This document shows, one piece after another, positions 36,929 to 47,700 of a stretch of DNA of 64,000 nt. Origin of the DNA: Onthophagus taurus (Eukaryota > Arthropoda > Insecta > Coleoptera > Scarabaeidae); assembly GCF_036711975.1 (NCBI RefSeq), contig NC_091971.1:2673501-2737500 (forward strand). Direction: 5' to 3'. How positions within the stretch are numbered: the first letter of the stretch is position 1; each line of letters begins with the position of its first letter. The translations under genes and the position numbers were made by a program. The notes under the pieces are model-generated. The model was not told where the DNA came from. It made no database searches and saw only the letters and a program-made list of their open reading frames with translations.

Positions 36929-37356
36929 ATCACATAACGACGAAATTGTAAACGTATTGCCGAAACTTCGGCTAGAATGAATGCCATAGCAGAATAGTTT
37001 AGTGATCGTTTCTGTGGAAATATTTTTTTTCTTTTAAAAAGTCTGCAAAATCCGTTTTCCATGACTCACTTTGTACAAGATGATTTCGTTTGCAGCCGAA
37101 CCTTGATTGCACTTTATTTATAATGGCTAAATTCTTTAACGACGAGCAAAAATACAAGCCAAGGTAACATGCGACCGTGGTACTAATTGATGGTAAGTTC
37201 GTTTTCCTCAAAAATCCTTTCTTGCCTACAATTTTGGGACATCATATCGGTATTACGCTTTTTAATCACAACCAAAACGAAATCCACAGTCGTAACAAAT
37301 AAAAAGGAATCCATAAAAGCAACATAGAGTGATATAAATAATAATAAAACTTCAAT

Positions 37357-37420
37357 TAAACTAAGATTAGAACTAAAACTAGAAACTTTCGGGTTTTGCC
37401 GTGCGTCTTTTAATAAAAGG
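37357..37420. repeat. Isolated half-unit of the palindromic satellite
   Basis: AACTAAAACTAGAAACTTTC followed by GGGTTTTGCCGTGCGTCTT matches one arm of the array unit and stops at the axis of symmetry. It directly abuts the 3' end of the Penelope-like fragment. Confidence 0.7.
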
Positions 37421-38393
37421 TTTGACGTTTCGGATGCCATTTTGCAACCTTCTTCAGAAACTGGTTCGAAGTGATGAGATCAAAAAATCGGTAACTATAT
37501 ATAAGTCGGAAAAAACTAATTAATAATCAGTTAACGCTAATTACAAACTAATTAATAACTAATTGCGTCGCGTCCGGTGTGAGGCGGGAAGAGGTCTTCG
37601 TGTTCACCACCATCTTCCATGTTCTGCTAAGCTCCCAGCCATCCTCTCTGTTGACGTTATTTTTATGTCGGTGAATCTCTATGGCTTCTCTTGTCAGTCT
37701 TTGGTAGTATCTGTTGTCCCTAGTCAGCACCTTTGTTTGTTCGAAGTCTATTCGGTGCCCCTCTGCATGGCAATGTTCCGCAACCGCCGACTGCTGGATC
37801 TTCTTCAGCCTTACATCCCTCTCATGCTCCTTGATGCAGCACTCGACGTTGCGTCCAGTTTGGCCAACATAAACCTTCCCACAACTACACAATAGTCGAT
37901 AGACTCCCGCTCCTTTTAATGGAGTTAGTTTGTACTTGGCTATCGGGAGTGTGTTCCGAATTTTGTTCCGCACTACGATGTCGTTCTTCTTGAGGTGCCT
38001 AGCAATTCGTTCCGCTACACCTGAAACATAGGGAAGACAGATAAATCCAAGTGATTTTGTACTTACCGTGTCCTCTTTCTGCTTTCGCTGCTTGATGGCC
38101 TGGTTGATGTCCCTCGAAGTGTATCCATTCTTCTGCAGCACGCCTCGTAGAAAGTGTTGCTCCTTCTTCAAGTTCTCTCCTTCACAGAGTCTCGCTGCTC
38201 GCTGAAATAATGTACGGATCACGGACCTCTTCTGTTGGGGATGATGATGTGAACATGCCTGTAAATACCTGTTGGTATGGGTCTTCTTTCGGTATACACC
38301 AAGTTCTATATCTCCATTTGTCGTCCTGGTGACCAACACATCTAGGAAAGGTAGTTTTTTGGCAGTTTCTGTTTCCATGGTGAACTTAATCAT
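37421..38393 (-). pseudogene. Penelope-like element fragment with GIY-YIG endonuclease
   Basis: Minus-strand frame (38393-37548, 281 residues). It begins in the reverse-transcriptase thumb region (KKLPFLDVLVTRTTNG) and ends in a GIY-YIG endonuclease domain (AGVYRLLCSCGKVYVGQTGR, about 162-181, then KEHERDV). This RT plus GIY-YIG pairing defines Penelope-like elements. The catalytic fingers/palm are absent, so it is 5'-truncated. Downstream (about 37400-37450) the minus strand has CTGAAGAAGG...CATCCGAAACGTC, resembling the hammerhead-like motif at Penelope termini. At 38393 it joins an inverted copy of itself. Confidence 0.88.
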
Positions 38394-38394
38394 A

Positions 38395-38530
38395 GGATGT
38401 TGAGAGTTGATATGTGGATGACACGTTTGTGATATGGCAACATGGTCAAAAACGGCTCCAAGAGTTCTTGGATCACTTGAACTCTCAACATCCTATGATT
38501 AAGTTCACCATGGAAACAGAAACTGATTCT
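38395..38530 (+). pseudogene. Inverted Penelope RT fragment
   Basis: The plus strand reads VDDTFVIWQHGQKRLQEFLD followed by HLNSQHPMIKFTMETETD, the RT motif with the DD pair. The last part repeats, in opposite orientation, the beginning of the neighbouring minus-strand fragment (about 38367-38411 versus 38481-38525). Together they form a hairpin with a loop of about 70 nt, a junction commonly left by Penelope insertion. Confidence 0.85.
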
Positions 38531-39881
38531 GAAATTCTAATCGTGCATATTTCATTTCGTATGCGTATAGTTATTAATCGGCCTGTCGTTGCGTATTTAT
38601 CATTGGCGTAAACGATGAATTGTTTATGCCGATGTGTTTTCGATACCGAAAGTGTTAAATGCGAAATATCCTTCGATCTCTATTTTGGATGATAAAAAAT
38701 AAATTTTAGTTGAAAAATTGGTTTATTGCAATTTTATTTTCGATAAACGTGTATCATTTTTAATAAATCTTTTTTTTTGGCGGAGGAGCCGGGTAATAAA
38801 TTTTTATAATTACTTTTTTATAGATATATTTTATTTGATTTTAAAATATAAATCAAAATTGGATGTCAAAGCGAATAAATAAATCGTTCAAATCAATTAG
38901 AAATTTTTATGTGTAATCAATAAAATGTCATTGAAGTCGTTTATCTACTTAAAATACTAATCTACTTACATAACATCAAGTAATAGAATCCTTATAGTTT
39001 AAAAAAAAATGTGGAAGGTTAAAAGAATTAAATAAATAAATATTAAAATCAAAAAAAAGATCAAGATTGAACGTTATTTAAGACTTGGGTTTATTAAAAT
39101 TTAAATGGTGTGGTATAAAAATCAATAACGTGTTCAGTTTTATTTGAATTTAGTTTCGTTTTTCCTTATTCTTAGGAATTTTTCACTAAGAAAGTGCTCA
39201 TACCTTATATTGACAACGTTTAAATACAAAATTTGAGTTCGGACCAATTAATGATTAAAATCCAATTACGTCCTGTCGTTTTTACCGGCACGTACATCAA
39301 ATATTTACTCGACCAAAGATAATACTAGTCAGGGTCGGCTCGTTTTTTATTTCTTTACCAATCGAATCGATAACAAAAATTAGACCAAACTAGAAAAATA
39401 TATAAAAAAATTTAAGTAATCCTCGTGTAAAATTACGTCATTTGTATTGTTTACTACTTTAATACTTACTATTACAACGACACGCGATGTAAATGTAGGT
39501 GTTTTACGATAACTCTGATGGAAAAGTAGAAAATTGGACAGACTTTTTTCTTTGTTAAACCGTCAACGATTCTAATCTCATGACTATTCTCTGTAAACCA
39601 TAATAGGATAGTTATCACGACAATTTTGTTCTAACAAGAAAAAAAAGTTTTTTCTTTAAGGAATATTATTTTCTTTTGTATTTTGACGTTGAAAAGAAAT
39701 GAATGACTTCCTATTTTGAGATCAATTGATTTTTGGGTTTTGAAGAATTATCCCCTTTTATTCACCCTCACAGAGAGTTCATCAATCTCTTTCATCGCTT
39801 AACCCATCTGTTGTTATCGTACATTTAAGATGAGATCTAAAAATTTCCTTCTTTTTTATAAAATCTTAAATTATATAATCA
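38531..39881. other. Intergenic DNA
   Basis: AT-rich, with no recognisable reading frame, RNA gene or transposon end. Confidence 0.5.
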
Positions 39882-42800
39882 CAGTAAAATCTCGATATAT
39901 CGAACTTCTAATATAATAGACAAAATATTTTTGAACAAAAAATAGAACTAATACTAGATCTAGAACTAGAAACATTCGGGTTTAGCCGTCCGTCTCATAA
40001 GATGATTCTAGTTTTAGGTCTAGTGTTAGTTCTAGATCTAGTGTTAGTACTAGTTTTAATTGTTATTCAGCGTTAGATTGTTGTATATTTTTCATTGAAT
40101 TAAAACTAACATTAGATCTAGAACTAGAATCATTCGGGTTTAGCCGTACGTCTCTTAAGACGGCTAAACCCGAATGATTCTTGTTCTAGGTATAGTGTTA
40201 GTTCTAATGCTAGTGTTAGTTCTAGTTTTAGCTGTTGTTCAGCGTTAGATTGTTGTATATTTTTCATTGAAGTAAAACTAAAACTAACATTTGACCTAGA
40301 ACTAGAGATATTCGGGTTTAGCCGTTTTTAGAGACGTGCGGCTAAACCGGAATATTTCTAGTTCTAGGTCTAATGTTAGTTCTAGTGCCAGTGCAACTGT
40401 AAAACTAGAACTAACAGTATACCTAGAACTAGAATCATTAGGGTTTAGCCGTCTTTAGAGACGTGCGGCTAAACCCGAATGTTTCTAGTTCTAGGTCTAA
40501 TGTTAGTTCTAGTGCCAGTGCAACTGTAAAACTAGAACTAACAGTATACCTAGAACTAGAATCATTAGGGTTTAGCCGTCTTTAGAGACGTGCGGCTAAA
40601 CCCGAATATTTCTAGTTCTAGGTCTAATGTTAGTTCTAGTGCCAGTGCAACTGTAAAACTAGAACTAACAGTATACCTAGAACTAGAATCATTAGAGTTT
40701 AGCCGTCTTTAGAGACGTGCGGCTAAACCCGAATGTTTCTAGTTCTAGGTCTAATGTTAGTTCTAGTGCCAGTGCAACTGTAAAACTAGAACTAACAGTA
40801 TACCTAGAACTAGAATCATTAGGGTTTAGCCGTCTTTAGAGACGTGCGGCTAAACCCAAATGATTCTAGTTCTAAATATACTGTTAGTTCTACATAGTAA
40901 CACTGTTAGTGTAAAACTAGAACTAGCACTAGACCTAGAAGTAGAATCATTCGAGTTTAGCTGTACGCGTCTTAAGACGGCTAAACGCGAATGATTCTTG
41001 TTCTAGGTACAGTGTTAGTTCTAATGCTAGTGTTAGTTCTAGTTTTAGCTGTTGTTCAGCGTTAGATTGTTATATATTTTTCATTGAAGTAAAACTAGAA
41101 CTAACATTTGACCTAGAACTAGAGATATTCGGGTTTAGCCGTCTTTAGAGACGTGCGGCTAAACCCGAATGTTTCTAGTTCTAGGTCTAATGTTAGTTCT
41201 AGTGCCAGTGCAACTGTAAAACTAGAACTAACAGTATACCTAGAACTAGAATAATTAGGGTTTAGCCGTCTTTAGAGACGTGCGGCTAAACCCAAATGAT
41301 TCTAGTTCTAAATATACTGTTAGTTCTACATAGTAACACTGTTAGTGTAAAACTAGAACTAGCACTAGACCTAGAAGTAGAATCATTCGAGTTTAGCTGT
41401 ACGCGTCTTAAGACGGCTAAACGCGAATGATTCTTGTTCTAGGTATAGTGTTAGTTCTAATGCTAGTGCTAGTTCTAGTTTTAGTTGTTGTTCAGCGTTA
41501 GATTGTTGTATATTTTTCATTGAAGTAAAACTAGAACTAACATTTGACCTAGAACTAGAGATATTCGGGTTTAGCCGTCTTTAGAGACGTGCGGCTAAAT
41601 CCGAATGTTTCTAGTTCTAGGTCTAATGTTAGTTCTAGTGCCAGTGCAACTGTAAAACTAGAACTAACAGTATACCTAGAACTAGAATCATTAGGGTTTA
41701 GCCGTCTTTAGAGACGTGCGGCTAAACCCAAATGATTCTAGTTCTAAATATACTGTTAGTTCTACATAGTAACACTGTTAGTGTAAAACTAGAACTAGCA
41801 CTAGACCTAGAAGTAGAATCATTCGAGTTTAGCTGTACGCGTCTTAAGACGGCTAAACGCGAATGATTCTTGTTCTAGGTATAGTGTTAGTTCTAATGCT
41901 AGTGCTAGTTCTAGTTTTAGCTGTTGTTCAGCGTTAGATTGTTGTATATTTTTCATTGAAGTAAAACTAGAACCAACATTTGACCTAGAACTAGAGATAT
42001 TCGGGTTTAGCCGTCTTTAGAGACGTGCGGCTAAACCCGAATGTTTCTAGTTCTAGGTCTAATGTTAGTTCTAGTGCCAGTGCAACTGTAAAACTAGAAC
42101 TAACAGTATACCTAGAACTAGAATCATTAGGGTTTAGCCGTCTTTAGAGACGTGCGGCTAAACCCAAATGATTCTAGTTCTAAATATACTGTTAGTTCTA
42201 CATAGTAACACTGTTAGTGTAAAACTAGAACTAGCACTAGACCTAGAAGTAGAATCATTCGAGTTTAGCTGTACGCGTCTTAAGACGGCTAAACGCGAAT
42301 GATTCTTGTTCTAGGTATAGTGTTAGTTCTAATGCTAGTGTTAGTTCTAGTTTTAGTTGTTATTCAGCGTTAGATTGTTGTATATTTTTCATTGAAGTAA
42401 AACTATAGCTAACACTTGACCTAAAACTAGAGATATTCGGGTTTAGCCGTCTTTAGAGACGTGCGGCTAAACCCGAATGTTAGTTCTAGTGCCAGTGCAA
42501 CTGTAAAACTAGAACTAACATTATTCCTAGAACTAGAATCATTAACGTTTAGCCGTCTTTAGAGACGTGCGGCTAAACCCAAGTGATTCTGGTTCTAGGT
42601 ATAGTGTTAGTTCTACATAGTAATACTGTTAGTGTAAAACTAGAACTAACACTAGACCTAGAAGTAGAAATATTTGGGTTTAACCCGAAACTTTCTAGTT
42701 ATAGGTCTAGTGTTAGTTCTAGTTTTAATTATTATTTAGCATTAGATTGTTGTATATTTTCATTGAACTAATACTAGATCATAAGGCGGCTAAACCCGAA

Positions 42801-42985
42801 TGTTTCTAGTTCTAGGTCTAGTGTTAGTTCTAGTTTTAGTTGTTATTCAGCATTAGATTCTTGTATATTTTGACCTAGAACTAGAAAATTTCAAGTATAC
42901 ATTAAAATTTTGTTCATATCACGAACTTTTGGTTATAACGGACACACCCTTCCCCTTATCTATCCGTTATATCGAGATTTTGCTG
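39882..42985. mobile_element. Pogo-like TIR pair enclosing satellite array 2
   Basis: The left end CAGTAAAATCTCGATATATC (39882) and the right end, whose reverse complement reads CAGCAAAATCTCGATATAAC (to 42985), form a terminal inverted repeat of the pogo/Tigger type. TA follows the right end; the left flank has CA. No transposase lies between, only the palindromic satellite. It may be a non-autonomous element whose interior has amplified. Confidence 0.65.
39945..42890. repeat. Palindromic satellite array 2
   Basis: The largest array. Units recur every 127 bp (GGTCTAATG at 40367, 40494, 40621 and 40748). From about 40900 a higher-order unit of about 436 bp repeats, shown by GAACTAGCACTAGACCTAGA near 40921, 41357, 41791 and 42229. 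Each core is GGGTTTAGCCGTC..GACGTGCGGCTAAACCC, flanked by inverted CTAGAACTAG / CTAGTTCTAG arms. Units are nearly identical, suggesting recent amplification or gene conversion. Confidence 0.93.
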
Positions 42986-44694
42986 TAATTTATTTCTATT
43001 TATTTAAAACGTAGCAAGAAATTTCTAAAAATAAACTGCTTAGGTTAAATTATTGCGACATAATGGGTTACAGCATTGGAATACGCATTGCGTGAGTTAA
43101 GCTCACCACGCCGATAGCGGCGCCGGTGTTTTTGAATTTATTTGCGCCCGTTCAAATTAATATAATCCAGGATGTGGGGATTATCGTGCGGTACACCGCG
43201 CAGTTAAACGCTTTAATGTGACAAGATGGATGGCGAAAATTCCGACGAGGTGCTCCCTTATTATTTGGTCGATACAACAACTTTATAAATAAAGACGTTT
43301 ATCGGAGAAATTCATCTTTTAATCGTTCAATATTATAATTCATAACATTTCAAGTTCAAAAGTGTTTAGGTTTGTATTTATTTTACCTCTTTGTTTATAT
43401 TTTTCTGTTTCTACCATTCTGCTTTTTATAGAAGCAGGTTTTTAGTCGTCTTGATTCTTGTGGGCTTGTTGTGTGTTCTTGTAGCTTTAGTATAAAAATT
43501 TGTTCTATTTCAATACATCCCAGGTAATGGATACATTTGGAGTTTTTCTCACATTTATGTTTTTCACCTTTCTTTTATATAATGAGTTTTGGCGTAAATA
43601 TGGTAAGTAACAAAAACATCATATTGATAAAGCGTTTCTTGTCTATAATTGGTGTGCTAGATTTTTCTGAAACGTTTACACATTTTCCTCACTTTAAAAC
43701 GAAATATCTTCCACTTTATAAAAGGACCTATTCATTCAATCACTCCATTCATTTTGAGTTCAAAAAAGAAACTTTATGAAGGAAAAAGGAATTAAATCAA
43801 TCGGGTTGAGTTTTTTTTCTTTCAGGTAATTTTAAATTATAACTGCATAATTTAACATCAAATCGATTCGATAACAAGTTTAGTAAAGCATATTAATTTT
43901 AATCAAAAGCTTCCGTGCTCTCTATAATTCTGGGTAATAATAATGAAAACGCCAGTGCACCCAAAGTACCACCATTTCCAAGCCGGTTTATTGCGGCAAG
44001 GCTTACCAAGGCGTATTTTACAGCTTGAGACCACCGAGACAATGGGCCCGGATTTAATCCGGGGGTCGTTCCTTCCACCCACTCTTGGCTGACGTTCGGC
44101 GGCACCCTTTGCCAGCAAAGGAATATGAGGAGGCGGGAAATGGGAAGTGAACACCACGACGCGCGACGAACTTGGAAGTTATCGAGAACTTTTGATGTCG
44201 CGGAGATTAGTAGGAGCCGTTTCGAGCGTGAACTGAAACTTGAAGGACTCCTGTTACATACTCTTCACAGGTCTTTGTATTTTGTCAAGTTCAAAAAAGA
44301 AAAAAAAAGTGTGAAATTAATAAGCCGTATTTTTGAAACATATTTCCGAATCTATTTGGTTGAAAACTTCTACCTTTCGTTTGAAGTCAGCAGATATTAT
44401 AATACCTTCGCCATTGAGAAACGAGGACTCCCGGAGATTAGCTGCGAATCGTTCAATTCCGGGAGCTGAAATTTACATTTTTCTCGAATGACATTAGCAT
44501 AGTATTACCGGCGGTGATGTTCAGGAGGACGAAGAAAGACGAACGAAAAGCTAAACGAAAAGCGTCTCTTTTTTCATCTTTTTATTTTTCTCTTCTCTAT
44601 ATTCCAATCTCGATCTGACATCCACAGCTTCTATATCCAGCTTCTTATTTATCAAAAATTTTTTATTAAACACGTTTTTTTTTTCTTGTTTCAG
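42986..44694. other. Upstream region of the first certain dysc exon
   Basis: Mostly AT-rich, with two GC-richer islands. One is at 43075-43250 (CGCCGATAGCGGCGCCGG; a 20-codon ORF starts ATGGATGGCGAA at about 43225). The other is at 43930-44260 (ATGGGCCCGGATTTAATCCG, CGTTCGGCGGCACCC). Either could be a 5' exon or promoter of dysc. The minus strand of the second island is open for 68 codons, but I do not recognise the peptide. An acceptor TTTCAG ends the region. Confidence 0.4.
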
Positions 44695-44741
44695 ATTTTC
44701 TTCTTGTCGTTATCGTGACGGTAGTGGTGATCGGCCGGAGC

Positions 44742-47700
44742 ATGCGTTCCGGCGATGAGTTCTCAGAGCTCGGAGGTGATCCTGGTGGTGGAGGTGGAGG
44801 TAGCAGTGGTAGATATGGCCCGGGGGCTCCTGGAGGAGGACCCGCGGCGTGGTCGTCGTCGGCGCGGGCTACACCGGCTGGTAGCCGAAGTCGAACACCA
44901 GCCGAAGTCACCGACGACCCTCTCGGGCCAAACGGAAGCCCCAGGACGACGACACATTCAAGAGGACCTGGAGTTGTTCCTGGAGGCGGGGGTGGTGGAC
45001 GACCCGGACTTTATTATTCGCCACCGGGCACTTCTTATACGATCATCGAAAGACCTTCTTCGGCAATGCATCATCATTCACAGGGTCGAGATTATGGAAT
45101 GCAACATTTTAGCACGATGAGTCCTAGAGGTAACAAGCAATAAATAATACCTTCTTTCCGTTAGGAGGATTATGTTTGTTGGCTTATTAAGACTTGTAAC
45201 TTTAAAAGCAAAGTTTCGTGTCGTTTGGCTTAGAGATTAACAAAGCGGAAAAACCGTAAGGAAGTAATAAAGATTTTACGATGGACTAAAAATACAAAGA
45301 TTATTAAAAAGTAAAAATAAATAGGGGTAGTTTAAATATTAACACTAAAGTTAAACTGCAGATTGCTCGTGGGAACGAAAATTCAATACTTAATATATTT
45401 TTTAATTTTTCGTTGGATTATTAAAATTTTTATTCTACTACTTTTACGTTTTAAAGAGTTTCTTTCTTTAATATCTTTTTTTTAAACCTACATAAAACCG
45501 TTGAGTTTTATGGAAATGTTAAATATTTTACGAGCGAACTACAAGGAATATTAAATTATTTCATGTTAAAACTTAAGTCATTGTTGAATAATATTGAAGT
45601 TTTCTTCTTATTAAAGATTGAAACAATCGTCGGACAAAAGATAGCGTTAGTTAGAAGTTATTAAAGTTACATTTGCATCATAGGCTCAGATGTTTGCGAA
45701 ACAACTAAAACTAGAATTAACACTACCATTAAAACTAACACTAAAACTAAAACTAGAAACATTTGGGTTTAGCCGTCTTAAGAGACGCAGGGCTTAATTC
45801 TATAAAAATTTATAACGTAGCATCGAATCGCAGTTAAAACTAAAACTAACACTAAACCTAGAACTAGAAACATTCGGATTTAGCCGTACGTCTCTTTAGA
45901 CGGCTAAACTCGAATGTTTCTAGTTCTAGGTCTAGTGTTAGTTCTAGTTTTCGTTCTGACATTAAAACTAACACTAGCATTCGGGTTTAGCCGTCTAAAG
46001 AGACGTACGGCTAAATCCGAATGTTTCTAGTTCTAGGTCTAGTGTTAGTTTTAATGTCAGAACGAAAACTAGAACTAATACTAGATCTAGAACTAGAAAC
46101 ATTCGGGTTTAGCCGTCTAAAGAGACATACGGCTAAATCCGAATGTTTCTAGTTCTAGATCTAGTGTTAGTTCTAGTTTTAGTTCTGACATCAAAACTAA
46201 CACTAGACCTAGAACTAGAAACATTCGGATTTAGCCGTACGTCTCTTTAGACGGCTAAACCCGAATGTTCCTAGTTCTAGATCTAGTGTTGGTTTTAGTA
46301 TTAATTCTGACATCATAACTAACACTAGACCTAGAACTAGAAACATTCGGATTTAGCCGTACGTCTCTTTAGACGGCTAAACCCGAATGTTTCTAGTTCT
46401 AGATCTAGTGTTAGTGCTAGTTTTCGTTCTGACATTAAAACTAACACTAGACCTAGAACTAGAAACATTCGGATTTAGCCGTACGTCTCTTTAGACGGCT
46501 AAACCTGAATGTTCCTTGTTCTAGATCTAGTGTTAGTTCTAGTTTTCGTTCTGACATTAAAACTAACACTAGACCTAGAACTAGAAACATTCCGATTTAG
46601 CCGTACGTCTCTTCCGACTGCTAAACCTGAATGTTCCTAGTTCTAGATCTAGTGTTAGTTCTAGTTTTAGTTCTGACATCAAAACTAATACTAGACCTAG
46701 AACTAGAAACATTCGGATTTAGCCGTACGTCTCTGTAGACGGCTAAACCCGAATGTTTCTAGTTCTAGGTCTAGTGTTAGTTCTAGTTTTACACTAGCAT
46801 AATAACTTAGTGTTATTATGTAGAATACTATACCTAGAACTAGAATCATTGGGGTTTAGCCGTCTTTAGAGACGTGCGGCTAAACCCCAATGATTCTAGT
46901 TCTAGGTATAGTGTTAGTTCTAGTTTTGCACTTGCACTGCCACTAGAACTGACCTAGAACTAGAAACATTTGGGTTTAGCCGTACGTCTCTAAAGACTAA
47001 TTAAGAGACATACAACTAAATCCGAATTTTTCTAGGTCTAGTATTACTTTTGATGTCAGAACTAAAACTAGATCTAAAACTAGAAACATTCAGGTTTAGC
47101 CATTTAGAAATCTAGCGCTACATAACAATTACAATTTTTTTTATTTTTCTTTCCTTCTAGGTACATATTTGGGTTCGAATCCGAATTTTCGTAGCACCCC
47201 GGGTAACAACAACAAAAAGCGTCCAATTTCGCCCGAACAAGTATTGAGACTCTTCGGTAACACTCAATCGAACGCCAAGTTGAATTCGGAGCGTCCTCGA
47301 AGATCACCGGCTAGCAGTCCGCCTTCTACAACTCATCAAAGCAACTATCGCGTTCCATATGGACCCAGTTTACATGAATTGTCCACAAGAACGATTACGA
47401 TGGTGCGAGATCCAGCGGATGGAACACACGGTTTCGGGATATGCGTGAAAGGTGGTAAAGAAGCCGGTAAATAGAAATGTAGTACAAATCAGATATTCTA
47501 TTTTCTATTTCGAGTCTATAAATAACACGCGGGAAATTGATTTCTGCGTCAATGATGATATCAATCAGGTTTTGTCACGGTTGTTTTAGTATTTAATGTA
47601 CACAATGAACGCGACTAAAATAGATTGTAACATAAAAGGGATAAAATTAAAAAAAAATATATAACAATAAAAATCTCCTCTTCATAAGTTCCTACTTTAA

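Noticed and set aside
44755..45120. 121-codon frame overlapping the first dysc exon
   Set aside because: Arg/Glu-biased shadow of the Gly/Pro-rich dysc frame, with no continuation across the intron.
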